64,000 bases of DNA from Trichlorobacter ammonificans (GTDB lineage Bacteria > Desulfobacterota > Desulfuromonadia > Geobacterales > Pseudopelobacteraceae): contig NZ_OW150024.1 of NCBI RefSeq assembly GCF_933509905.1, forward strand, positions 1,414,001 through 1,478,000, written 5' to 3'. Position 1 is the stretch's first letter; each line of letters begins with the position of its first letter. Shown here in pieces: positions 7,250 through 15,798 of this stretch. The notes beneath the pieces are model-generated. The model was not told the DNA's origin. It made no database searches and worked only from the letters and a program-made list of their open reading frames with translations. The position numbers were made by a program, and so were the translations under genes.

Positions 7250-9844
7250 ATGACAGTGCTCAGAAAATTCATACTCTTTACCTCCACCACCCTGAAGCGG
7301 TTTATCTTCACGGCAACCCTGATCGTTTCTTCCGTAACGTTTATTTCCGTCATCGTAATCTCGTCCTGGATATTCCTGCAGCAGGCCCAGGATATCTCCG
7401 ACCGCAATTCCCAGACCATAGCCCGCCAGATTCAGGTGTCCCTGGCCAAGGCCATGGCGAAGGGGCTTACCCGCGAAGATCTGGACAAAATTCTGGAGGA
7501 GCACCGGCAGCACCTGCCGAAGGAGTTCAGCGTCATCCTGCACCGCAGGCCGGAAGCCGGCGCACCGCTCCCGGCTGCCGCCGGTGAGGCAGGCCACCTG
7601 AACGCGACATTCACCAGTGGTGCCACCGTCCACCGGCGTACCCTGAACAGCTTCGAGCATATCTTTCCCTTCAAGGCCGAGGATCGCTGCCTGGGCTGCC
7701 ATCCGGGGGCACGGCCGGGGGAGGTGCTGGGGGTGCTGGATATCCGGGAAGACTTCCGCGAGATGCGTGACGATACGGTGCGTCGGGGGCTCTACAGCTT
7801 CTTCCTGCTGATGCCGATCCCTCTGCTGATGGCGCTGTCGGTCTCCCGTTTCGTCAACCGTCACGTGGGGGATGCCGTCACCCGTCTGGATGAGAAAGTT
7901 CAGTCTGTTACCCGCGTCTCCGACCTGACCCAGGTGGGAATGGAGATCGAGGCGGAAAGCGAGATTCTCCGGTTCGGTGAGCTGGAGACGGTGTTTAGCG
8001 GTTTCGGTGCCTTTGTCCAGCGGATCAAGGATGTGGCGGTGGGCAAAGAGATGCTGGAGTTCGAGATCAAGGTGCTGGAGCGCTTCATCATCACCGGTGA
8101 CTCCATTCGGGACTGGAAGGAGCGGGTCAGCTACCTGCTGGAAGAGATCAACAAGGTCATGCCGGCCTACGCCCTGTTCTGCATTTTCCAGATCGAGGAC
8201 GAAAGCTACGATATCGAGGTTTTCTGGGCCTCGCCGCCATCGCCGCTCACCCGCAGCATCATGGAGGAGATCATCCGCAACCAGGCCGACCACGAAAATC
8301 TGCGCTGCCGGCCCGGTGCCACCATCCAGGTTATTCACAATATCTCGTCAGAAACGGGAGCGCCGCTTGAGCTCGACCGTCATGAGATCGAGCTGGAGAC
8401 CAAGTCCCTCTACCTTGAGCGGCCCCAGATCGGCGGCGTGGTGGGGATCGGTGTGCAGTCCCAGATCATGATGGATCCGATCCGCTCCCTGGTGATCAAC
8501 AGCATCCTGACCACCCTGCTCAACGTGGTGGGCTCCATTAAGGCGATCTACAAATATACCCGCGACCTGGAATACTACGCCACCCGCGATCCACTGACCA
8601 ACCTCTACAACCAGCGGGTCTTCTGGGAACTGCTGGGGTACGAGATCGGTCGTGCCAAGCGTCATTCCTACACCTTCGGCCTGCTGGTGATCGACTTGGA
8701 CAATTTCAAGCATATCAACGACACCTACGGTCATCTGGTGGGGGACAAGTATCTAGGCCAGATTGCCGACACCATCCACGATTGTCTCCGGCAAGGTGAC
8801 ATCCTGTCCCGCTACGGCGGTGATGAGTTCGCCATCGTGTTGCCGGAAACCGACCAGGAGCAGGTCTACATGGTGGCGGACCGGATCAGGGAGGCCATGG
8901 AGTCGCTGACCATGGTCAGTGCTGACGGCTCCAAGATCAGAGGCACCGCTTCAATCGGTTATGCGGTTTTTCCGGAACATGCCGAAAATGAGAAAGACCT
9001 GTTCATGTTCGCCGATAACATGACCTACAAGGCAAAGGGACTGGGGAAAAACTGTATCATCGTCCCCACCAACGACGATGTGGTGGAGGTATTCCAGAAA
9101 AGCAACGAGATGTCGCGGATGCTGATGCAGGCTTTGGAGGAGCGGCAGATCATTCCCTATTTCCAGCCGATTGTGGCTACCGACAGCGGCCTTATCGCCT
9201 GTCACGAGGTGCTCTGCCGGATCGTGGTGGACGGCAAGGTGGTGCCGGCATCGGAGTTCATTGAAATAGCCGAGCGACTGACCGTGGTCAGCCGGCTTGA
9301 CGCCATCCTGATGGAGAAGGTTTTTGAAAAAGCCCGTACCGTCGGGTACGACGGCTACCTGTTCGTGAATCTTTCGCCCAAGTCGCTGATTTTGAAAGAG
9401 TTTGTTCCCTCGGTCATTAAGCTGGCCAATCGCTACCAAATCCGCCATGACCGGGTGGTCTTCGAAATCACCGAGCGGGAAACGGTCAAGAACATGACCC
9501 TGCTGGAGCACTTCGTACAGGATCTCAAGCTGGAGGGGTTCAAGTTCGCCATTGACGATTTTGGCTCAGGATTCTCCTCGTTCCAGTATATCCGGCGCCT
9601 GCCCATCGACTTCGTCAAGATCGAGGGATTGTTCGTGCGCAACATGCTGGGAGATGCCAAGGACATGGCTTTCGTCAAGACACTGGCGGTGCTGGCCCGG
9701 GAGTTCGGTATCCAGACCATTGCCGAATACATCGAAAGCGACGAGGTGCTGAGCGCGGTCAGGGAACTGGGTATCGACTATGCCCAGGGATATTTTACCG
9801 GCAGACCCGGCCCGGAATTCGTAATGCAGCGACAGAAGGGATAG
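7250..9844 (+). CDS. Membrane heme-sensor GGDEF/EAL c-di-GMP turnover protein
   Basis: The 864-residue protein has TM1 (about 17-42), a periplasmic domain with one c-type heme motif CLGCH at residues 147-151, and TM2 (about 180-202). A HAMP/GAF-like cytoplasmic region leads to a GGDEF domain (YGGDEF, with RQGD I-site five residues earlier) and a C-terminal EAL domain (about 625-860). The periplasmic part resembles the DUF3365/Tll0287-type sensors of Geobacter. The EAL signature reads EVLCR, but the other catalytic positions are kept: NLSP, EITER, DDFGSGFSS, KIEG, AEYIE and QGYF. It is therefore plausibly bifunctional, setting c-di-GMP in response to redox state or a heme ligand. moaA starts 7 bases after the stop. 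Confidence 0.88.
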   Translation: MTVLRKFILFTSTTLKRFIFTATLIVSSVTFISVIVISSWIFLQQAQDISDRNSQTIARQIQVSLAKAMAKGLTREDLDKILEEHRQHLPKEFSVILHRRPEAGAPLPAAAGEAGHLNATFTSGATVHRRTLNSFEHIFPFKAEDRCLGCHPGARPGEVLGVLDIREDFREMRDDTVRRGLYSFFLLMPIPLLMALSVSRFVNRHVGDAVTRLDEKVQSVTRVSDLTQVGMEIEAESEILRFGELETVFSGFGAFVQRIKDVAVGKEMLEFEIKVLERFIITGDSIRDWKERVSYLLEEINKVMPAYALFCIFQIEDESYDIEVFWASPPSPLTRSIMEEIIRNQADHENLRCRPGATIQVIHNISSETGAPLELDRHEIELETKSLYLERPQIGGVVGIGVQSQIMMDPIRSLVINSILTTLLNVVGSIKAIYKYTRDLEYYATRDPLTNLYNQRVFWELLGYEIGRAKRHSYTFGLLVIDLDNFKHINDTYGHLVGDKYLGQIADTIHDCLRQGDILSRYGGDEFAIVLPETDQEQVYMVADRIREAMESLTMVSADGSKIRGTASIGYAVFPEHAENEKDLFMFADNMTYKAKGLGKNCIIVPTNDDVVEVFQKSNEMSRMLMQALEERQIIPYFQPIVATDSGLIACHEVLCRIVVDGKVVPASEFIEIAERLTVVSRLDAILMEKVFEKARTVGYDGYLFVNLSPKSLILKEFVPSVIKLANRYQIRHDRVVFEITERETVKNMTLLEHFVQDLKLEGFKFAIDDFGSGFSSFQYIRRLPIDFVKIEGLFVRNMLGDAKDMAFVKTLAVLAREFGIQTIAEYIESDEVLSAVRELGIDYAQGYFTGRPGPEFVMQRQKG

Positions 9845-9851
9845 CGGCCCG

Positions 9852-10826
9852 ATGCGTGATCAATTCGGACGTAAAATCAATTATCTGCGGCTGTCGGTCA
9901 CCGACCGTTGCAACATGCGCTGTTTCTACTGCATGCCGGCCGAGGGGGTGGAAAAGGTCGGTCATGAAGCGGTACTTTCCTTTGAAGAGCTGTTTTTGAT
10001 CGCCGAAACATCCGTTTCCCTCGGTATTGAAAAGATTCGCATTACCGGTGGTGAACCGCTGGTCCGGGCCGGTATCACCGGGTTCCTGGAACAGCTCTCC
10101 GCTCTTCCCGGCCTGCGCCACATGGCACTGACCACGAACGGCTTGATGCTGCGGCAGATGGCTGGCGAACTCTACCGGGCCGGTGTGCAGCGGCTGAATG
10201 TCAGTCTCGATTCACTGAAACCGTCCGTTTTTGCGGAAATCACGCGGGGCGGGAACCTGCATGCGGTGCTGGCGGGCCTGGATACGGCTGTCTCCGTCGG
10301 CTTTCCTCCTCCCAAGATCAATGTCGTGATCATGAGGGGGGTTAATGACGGCGAAATACTCGACTTCGTGGAACTGACCCGCAGCCGTGGCAACGCGGTG
10401 CGGTTCATCGAATACATGCCGGTGGTAAAGGAGGAAGGATGGCAGCGTTACTGCATTTCCGGCGTTGAGATCGTGGCCCGCATTGCCGACCACTACCCTC
10501 TCGAAACCATTGACAAGGGAGTCTATGCCGGTCCTTCCCGCGATTTCCGCATACCGGGTGCCGAAGGGAGCATTGGCATCATTACGGCCGTGTCCGGTCA
10601 CTTCTGCAGCGACTGTAACCGGATCAGAGTCACCGCACGGGGGCAGGCCAAGGGTTGTCTCTTCTCCAACGAGAAAACCGATCTGGTGCCGTTTCTGCGC
10701 CCGCCGGACCCGGAGGGGCTGACTACGGCACTGCGCAGAATTGTTGCCACAAAACCGGAAGGGCACGGCATAACCTGCGACGGCTATTCGCACACGAATT
10801 TTACCATGGCACAGGTGGGAGGCTAG
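9852..10826 (+). CDS. moaA: GTP 3',8-cyclase MoaA
   Basis: Radical-SAM enzyme for the first step of molybdenum cofactor synthesis. The 324-residue protein has the N-terminal [4Fe-4S]/SAM motif CNMRCFYC, RITGGEPLVR, and the C-terminal cluster cysteines in FCSDCNRIRVTARGQAKGC. Length is normal. Together with the downstream MOSC gene it forms a small molybdenum-cofactor unit; the spacing of 6 bases indicates co-transcription. Confidence 0.96.
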   Translation: MRDQFGRKINYLRLSVTDRCNMRCFYCMPAEGVEKVGHEAVLSFEELFLIAETSVSLGIEKIRITGGEPLVRAGITGFLEQLSALPGLRHMALTTNGLMLRQMAGELYRAGVQRLNVSLDSLKPSVFAEITRGGNLHAVLAGLDTAVSVGFPPPKINVVIMRGVNDGEILDFVELTRSRGNAVRFIEYMPVVKEEGWQRYCISGVEIVARIADHYPLETIDKGVYAGPSRDFRIPGAEGSIGIITAVSGHFCSDCNRIRVTARGQAKGCLFSNEKTDLVPFLRPPDPEGLTTALRRIVATKPEGHGITCDGYSHTNFTMAQVGG

Positions 10827-10832
10827 GCAACG

Positions 10833-11261
10833 ATGGCACAAGTGGTTGCGGTCTGTATCAGTGAAAAAAAAGGAGAACGCAAGAAACCGGTGGCGGAAGT
10901 GACGCTACGGGTTGACCACGGGATCGTGGGGGACGCCCATGCCGGCGACTGGCATCGCCAGGTGAGTCTGCTGGCTCAGGAAAGCATCGACAAGATGCGG
11001 GCTTTGGGGCTGGAGGTGACCACCGGTGACTTTGCCGAGAACATCACCACCAGTGGTATTGATCTGCCTGCGCTGCCGGTGGGTAGCAGGCTGCAGGTGG
11101 GTGAAGCCCTGCTGGAAGTGACCCAGATCGGCAAGGAGTGTCACACCCGTTGCGCCATCTATTACCAGGCCGGCGACTGCGTCATGCCCAAGGAAGGGAT
11201 TTTTGCAAAAGTGATCACCGCCGGCACCGTCAGGCCCGGCGACCGGGTCAGCCGGATCTGA
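10833..11261 (+). CDS. MOSC domain protein
   Basis: A 142-residue stand-alone MOSC-domain protein. Members carry sulfur or molybdenum cofactor; the conserved cysteine here is in GKECHTRC (about residues 106-113). GDAHAG and ENITTSGIDLPALPVG are family landmarks. Its place right behind moaA points to a role in cofactor maturation or handling, but the exact reaction cannot be told from sequence. Confidence 0.9.
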   Translation: MAQVVAVCISEKKGERKKPVAEVTLRVDHGIVGDAHAGDWHRQVSLLAQESIDKMRALGLEVTTGDFAENITTSGIDLPALPVGSRLQVGEALLEVTQIGKECHTRCAIYYQAGDCVMPKEGIFAKVITAGTVRPGDRVSRI

Positions 11262-11305
11262 CGCCGCAGGGCTGCACCCAGCTCCGCCATTGATCGGCAC
11301 CGGCC

Positions 11306-12223
11306 ATGACCGCCCTTGACCAGACCATATCACGTCGGCTCATCATTGCCATCCTGCTCACCGGCAGCACCTTTGCCGCCGAGATTGTCGGCGGGATATG
11401 GGCCAACTCCCTGGCGCTGCTCTCCGACGCCGGCCACCTCTTTCTCGACCTCTTTGCCCTGCTACTCTCCCTGGGGGCCATCAAACTGGCGGCTCAGCCC
11501 CCCACTGCCCGTCATTCGTTTGGTTGGCACCGGGCGGAGGTTCTGGCAGCGTTCCTGAACGGCCTGACGGTACTGGTTATGGCACTGGTAATCCTCTACG
11601 AGGGAGGCAAGCGCATGGTCGCCCCCGAAGAGGTCAAGACGGTACCGATGCTGATCATTGCCGTGCTGGGGCTGCTAGCCAACCTGCTGGCGGCCAGGGG
11701 GCTGCACGACCATGCCCACGACGATCTGAACGTTAAAAGTGCCTTTCTTCATGTGCTGGGGGACGCCGTTGCCTCCCTGGGAGTCATTGTCGGCGCGCTT
11801 GTCATGCTTTTTACCGGCTGGTATCAGCTCGATGCACTCATTTCCATCGCCATCGGCCTGCTGATCATGGTCGGAGCCTGGCGGGTCCTGCGGGATGCCG
11901 TCCATATCCTGATGGAGGGGGTCCCACCCGGCATGTCGCTGGAGCAGGTTGCTCAGCGCATCAAGGAGGTGGAAGGGGTGGCGGACCTGCATCACCTCAA
12001 CCTCTGGTCAGTCTGCTCCCATATCATCGCTCTCTCGGTTCACGTGGAGGTGCAGCCGGGCCACGAAGAGGAGCGGGGAAGCCTGCTGCACCGGATCGAA
12101 CAGGTTCTGGCCCGCGACTTTCACATCACCCATACCACCATTCAGCTGGAATGCAGCTCCTGCAACGGTGGCCCACTCTTCAAGCCGATGCGCCATATCC
12201 GGCGCGAACATCGCCATCAGTGA
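11306..12223 (+). CDS. Cation diffusion facilitator (CDF) efflux protein
   Basis: The 305-residue inner-membrane metal-proton antiporter exports Zn2+, Cd2+ or Co2+. It has six predicted transmembrane helices. The TM2 metal site is SLALLSDAGHLFLD and the TM5 site is FLHVLGDAVASLG, giving the HxxxD pair of the Zn/Cd CDF subgroup. A cytoplasmic C-terminal domain follows (IKEVEGVADLHHLNLW). The tail carries CSSC, a possible extra metal ligand. Closest named relatives are CzcD/ZitB types. Confidence 0.92.
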   Translation: MTALDQTISRRLIIAILLTGSTFAAEIVGGIWANSLALLSDAGHLFLDLFALLLSLGAIKLAAQPPTARHSFGWHRAEVLAAFLNGLTVLVMALVILYEGGKRMVAPEEVKTVPMLIIAVLGLLANLLAARGLHDHAHDDLNVKSAFLHVLGDAVASLGVIVGALVMLFTGWYQLDALISIAIGLLIMVGAWRVLRDAVHILMEGVPPGMSLEQVAQRIKEVEGVADLHHLNLWSVCSHIIALSVHVEVQPGHEEERGSLLHRIEQVLARDFHITHTTIQLECSSCNGGPLFKPMRHIRREHRHQ

Positions 12224-12248
12224 CCAGAACACAGCGCAGAAAATTCTA

Positions 12249-12277
12249 TTGACAATATATTCATAAAACCATATATA
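12249..12277 (+). promoter_or_regulatory. Sigma-70 promoter of the NapH-like gene, with AT-rich repeat
   Basis: TTGACA at 12249-12254 and TATATA at 12272-12277 are separated by 17 bases, a near-consensus promoter in a markedly AT-rich patch. Two ATATAT blocks lie about 10 bases apart between the elements, and could be an operator half-site pair. A gaggggg ribosome site follows just before the ATG at 12305. Confidence 0.6.
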
Positions 12278-12304
12278 TGATTGCAATTATATTGAGGGGG
12301 TTTT

Positions 12305-12976
12305 ATGAAAGCTGCTGCTGATTTGCTTCCCGTGGAGTTGCCCATCACCAAGCCGTTACACCGCTGGCTGTTGGGGCTGTTCATGGTGACCGTCATTCTA
12401 CTGGGGTGGAAGTATCCGTTATTGGGGTTTGCCGTTCCCGTTGCCATGGCTACCGGCATGGTGGGCGGGCTGTTCCGGGGGCGGTATGTCTGTGGAAACG
12501 TTTGCCCCCGGGGAAGCTTCTATGACACCCTGTTTGGATATTTTGCCGGAAAACGCCCGTTGCCTGCGTTCATGTACCGTTCCGATTTCCGTTGGGGAGT
12601 GATGGTGGTGCTGATGAGCTTCATGACATGGCGGATTAGCCAGAATCCCGGGGATTGGCAACACTGGGGACGGGTCTTCTGGAGCATGTGCCTGATTACC
12701 ACCGCCATTGGCGTGCCGTTGGGGATGATCTATCGCGCCCGCACCTGGTGTTCATTCTGTCCGGTGGGTACGTTTGCCGCCGCTGTGGGGGGGGGCAAGT
12801 ACCGACTTGAGATCGCTGCAGATTGCCGGCAGTGCGGTGCCTGCGAAAAACAGTGCCCCATGGGATTTTCCATAGCCGAACATCGTGGCGATGGCCTGGT
12901 GCCCCATCGCGACTGCATCAAATGTTCCAGCTGCGTTGCGGCCTGCCCGCGTGGTGCCCTTTCCTGGCCGTCGTAA
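12305..12976 (+). CDS. NapH-like membrane 4Fe-4S protein
   Basis: The 223-residue inner-membrane electron-transfer protein has about four transmembrane segments. It carries the polyferredoxin-type loop motifs CGNVCPRGSFYD and CSFCPVGTF, then two C-terminal [4Fe-4S] ferredoxin motifs CRQCGACEKQCP and CIKCSSCVAACPRG. The arrangement is that of NapH/CcoG-like quinol-side proteins, but no nap or cco gene is nearby, so its partner is unknown. It has its own promoter and is monocistronic. Confidence 0.85.
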   Translation: MKAAADLLPVELPITKPLHRWLLGLFMVTVILLGWKYPLLGFAVPVAMATGMVGGLFRGRYVCGNVCPRGSFYDTLFGYFAGKRPLPAFMYRSDFRWGVMVVLMSFMTWRISQNPGDWQHWGRVFWSMCLITTAIGVPLGMIYRARTWCSFCPVGTFAAAVGGGKYRLEIAADCRQCGACEKQCPMGFSIAEHRGDGLVPHRDCIKCSSCVAACPRGALSWPS

Positions 12977-13045
12977 AAGTGTTGCCGTTACCACGGCGTG
13001 GTTTTGGGGCTCACAGGCTGTTTTGATCTGTTCAAGAAAATAGCC

Positions 13046-13075
13046 TTGACAGTTCGACAAAAAAACACGTATAAA
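13046..13075 (+). promoter_or_regulatory. Promoter of tRNA-Cys
   Basis: TTGACA at 13046-13051 and TATAAA at 13070-13075 (18-base spacer), about 20 bases before the mature tRNA 5' end. This is a strong sigma-70 pattern expected for a stable RNA gene. Confidence 0.65.
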
Positions 13076-13096
13076 AACGTTTCCGTAACGGATGAT

Positions 13097-13171
<75 letters not shown>

Positions 13172-13179
13172 AAAAAATC

Positions 13180-13213
13180 AAGGGGTTAAGCAATTGAGGC
13201 TTAACCCCTTTTC
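13180..13213 (+). terminator. Rho-independent terminator after tRNA-Cys
   Basis: An 11-bp stem, AAGGGGTTAAG (13180-13190) with CTTAACCCCTT (13200-13210), has a 9-base loop and is followed by TTC. It separates the tRNA transcript from rnc. Confidence 0.8.
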
Positions 13214-13243
13214 TGTTGCTGACGCGTTGCAGAGGGGAGGCCG

Positions 13244-13945
13244 ATGTCGGTATCGCTCCAGAATATGCTCGGTCACAGTTTTTCTGACGAATCGTTGCTG
13301 CGTACCGCTCTGACCCATCCCTCCCGCTTCAATGAAGCGCAGGAAGGCGGTGACTACCAACGCCTCGAGTTTTTGGGAGATGCCGTGTTGGGGCTGTTGC
13401 TGGCCGACCTGCTCTATCAGCGTTTTGCCCACCTCGGGGAAGGGGAACTTTCCCGGTTGCGCGCATCGCTGGTCGATCAGACCCGGCTTGCTGAGCTGGC
13501 TCTTACCGCTGACATCGCCCCCCATATCCTGCTGGGCAGGGGGGAGGAACGCGACAGTGGTCGGGATAAACCGTCCATCCTGGCTGATGTCCTTGAAGCG
13601 GTGATTGGCGCCATTTACCTCGATGGCGGCCTGCCGGCGGCACGATCCGTTGTCGAGGCGTTGTACGCCCCGTTGCTGGACGACGTGACCGCGACGACGT
13701 TGCCCAATGATCCGAAAAGCCGCTTGCAGGAATGGCTGGCTGCTCAACGCCTCGGTGCACCGTACTACGAATTGCTGGCGGAGGAGGGCCCACCTCACGA
13801 TCGCCGCTATACCGTTGGTGTCAGCGTTGATGGTACCGTCTGGGGAACGGGCACAGGACGCAGCAAAAAAGCCGCTCAGCAGGAAGCTGCGAGGGCGGCG
13901 TTGAAGAGAGCGGGGGAAGAGGGATCAAAACTCCGCGTCGCGTGA
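13244..13945 (+). CDS. rnc: Ribonuclease III
   Basis: Double-strand RNA endonuclease for rRNA processing. The 233-residue protein has the catalytic signature RLEFLGDAVLGLLLADLLY (about residues 41-59), the second catalytic acidic motif DVLEAVIGAIYLDGG, and a C-terminal dsRNA-binding domain ending GRSKKAAQQEAARAAL. The ATG at 13244 has an aggggagg ribosome site. The last 21 bases overlap the 3' end of the convergent HDOD gene. Confidence 0.97.
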   Translation: MSVSLQNMLGHSFSDESLLRTALTHPSRFNEAQEGGDYQRLEFLGDAVLGLLLADLLYQRFAHLGEGELSRLRASLVDQTRLAELALTADIAPHILLGRGEERDSGRDKPSILADVLEAVIGAIYLDGGLPAARSVVEALYAPLLDDVTATTLPNDPKSRLQEWLAAQRLGAPYYELLAEEGPPHDRRYTVGVSVDGTVWGTGTGRSKKAAQQEAARAALKRAGEEGSKLRVA

Positions 13946-14764
13946 GTCTTCGAGCAGAGCTTCCAGTTCGGCGATCTGCATTTCGCCCAAATCCAGCACT
14001 TCTGCTTCAAGGGTACGCAACAGATTCATTACCGGTGTATGTTTCAGGCCCAGCCCGATCCGGTGACAGGCCAGGTTCACCAGCCGGACGATGGCCAGCA
14101 TTTTGTTGATCGGGTCCCACTGCTCACAGTGATGGTCACGGACCACATCACAGTACATCGCGGGAAAGTTCCAGTGCTGCATCAGACGGTGTCCCTGTTC
14201 CACATGCATGACCTCGAAAATCTCCCGGATCAGTTCATCGTCGAACATGGAGCTGATCACGCCCGCCTTGACCAGCCGCTCAATCGCCTTCAGCAGATAC
14301 AGTTTGCCCACGTCGTGCAGCAGCGCCGCCAGGTAGATTTCGTCGGCAATGCCGCGCATGCCGCAGTTATGAGCCAGCCAGCGGGCACCCAGTGCGGCGC
14401 CGTGGCTGTGCTGCCAGAGTGCCTTCATGTAGCTGTTCAGTGCCGGATTTTCGGACGCATGGGCAGCGGCCTGCGAGGCGGCGATGGCGATGTTGATCAC
14501 CTGCTGGGCACCGAGGCGGATCACCGCTTCCTTGATGGTGGCAACCTTGGTGCGTCCCATGTACATCGGCGAGTTGGCCATTTTGAGCATCTGGCTGGCC
14601 AATGCCTGATCTTCATTGGAAACTTGGGCAACTTCGTCGACGGTAAAATCATAATCCGACAGCATCCGCTGTAACTTGAGCGCAACCGGATGAAAGATCG
14701 GCAGTTCGATCGGCTGGGAAGCGATTAGTTTTTTTACGGTTTCCGGCAGTTCAACCTGGGACAT
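13925..14764 (-). CDS. HDOD domain protein
   Basis: The 279-residue single-domain HDOD protein belongs to a family related to HD phosphohydrolases and common in Geobacter signalling; it is generally non-catalytic and used in protein contacts. An HD-like core is visible (LAALLHDVGKLYLLKA, about residues 147-162), with HVEQGHRLMQHWNFP after it. An aggagggggt ribosome site precedes the ATG. Its stop lies within rnc. Target and partner are unknown. Confidence 0.85.
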   Translation of the reverse strand: MSQVELPETVKKLIASQPIELPIFHPVALKLQRMLSDYDFTVDEVAQVSNEDQALASQMLKMANSPMYMGRTKVATIKEAVIRLGAQQVINIAIAASQAAAHASENPALNSYMKALWQHSHGAALGARWLAHNCGMRGIADEIYLAALLHDVGKLYLLKAIERLVKAGVISSMFDDELIREIFEVMHVEQGHRLMQHWNFPAMYCDVVRDHHCEQWDPINKMLAIVRLVNLACHRIGLGLKHTPVMNLLRTLEAEVLDLGEMQIAELEALLEDSRDAEF

Positions 14765-14817
14765 CTGACCCCCTCCTGGGAAAGTCGACGAAATGAATCG
14801 TCTTCGTTCACAGCCGA

Positions 14818-14846
14818 TTGTTACGGCATTCCTTCACTAAAGTCAA
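14818..14846 (-). promoter_or_regulatory. Promoter of the HDOD gene
   Basis: On the minus strand, TTGACT (14846-14841) and TAACAA (14823-14818) are spaced 17 bases apart, about 55 bases upstream of the ATG at 14764. Confidence 0.5.
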
Positions 14847-14869
14847 CCGGACGGGTGGCCGTCGTTGCG

Positions 14870-15256
14870 TTAGCAGCCGCAGCCGCAGTTGTGGCAGACC
14901 TTGCGGAAGGCGGCATCAGGCGCGATGGTCTCGGGGGCAAAAGCGATTCTGCGGACAGCCTTGCTGATATCTTCAACGATATGAAGGTGTTCACTCTTGC
15001 CGATAATGTGGCCGACGCACTGGTTGTGGTGGTTGTCCCGGGGGGAAGAGACCTTGACACTGTTCAAGAGGTCGGCATAGCTGTTGACCGTGATGACCAC
15101 CTCACGGTTGTGTCTGACTTCAAGTGCGATACCCAGCGGCATCAGCTCGTTGGTCAAGTCCTGTATGGCTTCGGCAAATTCGGCGCCGTCGAAGTCGAAA
15201 AACCAGTCCCTGCGCTGATGTACCTGCTCAAGAATCGTTATAATCACCGGTTTCAT
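14870..15256 (-). CDS. Hypothetical protein with Cys-rich C-terminus
   Basis: The 128-residue protein is not recognised. It is soluble, with mixed alpha/beta composition and no signal peptide. It ends in a striking cluster, KVCHNCGCGC, at the extreme C-terminus, which could bind a metal or cluster. I chose the ATG at 15256 because it overlaps the stop of the upstream gene by 4 bases; the frame stays open to 15379. The pair is read with the serA-rph-rdgB-opp operon, which says little about its role. Confidence 0.7.
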   Translation of the reverse strand: MKPVIITILEQVHQRRDWFFDFDGAEFAEAIQDLTNELMPLGIALEVRHNREVVITVNSYADLLNSVKVSSPRDNHHNQCVGHIIGKSEHLHIVEDISKAVRRIAFAPETIAPDAAFRKVCHNCGCGC

Positions 15257-15777
15257 ACGTGTTTCACCTCTTCCACAAGGCTGCGGAGCGAGCAGCCCCG
15301 CTCCCAGGCATCGTACTGATCGGCCTTCAAATCCAGAAAGCTGTCGACGCGCCGGCGATACCATTCCCGGTCGCTGCATTCTGCTTCGACCAGGAGATAT
15401 TCATCCATTGTAATCAAACTGGATTCCTGCAGGTAGCGATACCAGGCGAGAATAGCGTTGAGATGCTGTTCAAGCAGCCTGAACTCAGGTTCCATGGTAC
15501 GGATGATGTACCAGGTGCCACCGAAACAGCGCACCAGTCGGGGCCGTACCCGCAGAATGTTCCAGCAGAGCGTGTCCATCAGGTAATCCCGCAGGTAGTA
15601 ATCGACGCAGTACGCACGTTCGGAAGCCTGCTCCGGCGTAAGTCCCCCCTGCAGCAGCCAGGCATGAAAACACTGCAGCAGGCTGCGGCAGTGCTGATCC
15701 ACCTGCAGTTCTTCCTCGAGGGTGGTGAAGTCGAATTGCGTGAGGTGAAATTCGGGTACACGGGCATCGTTGTTCAT
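15253..15777 (-). CDS. Hypothetical protein, 174 aa
   Basis: Not recognised. The product is soluble, mostly helical and rich in aromatic residues, with several isolated cysteines and a DREWYRRRVDSFLDLK stretch near residue 135. It starts 21 bases after oppC and overlaps the next gene (Cys-rich hypothetical) by 4 bases, so the two probably work together. No strong ribosome site is seen before the ATG. Confidence 0.7.
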   Translation of the reverse strand: MNNDARVPEFHLTQFDFTTLEEELQVDQHCRSLLQCFHAWLLQGGLTPEQASERAYCVDYYLRDYLMDTLCWNILRVRPRLVRCFGGTWYIIRTMEPEFRLLEQHLNAILAWYRYLQESSLITMDEYLLVEAECSDREWYRRRVDSFLDLKADQYDAWERGCSLRSLVEEVKHV

Positions 15778-15798
15778 AAGATTGAAATCCGTTAATGG

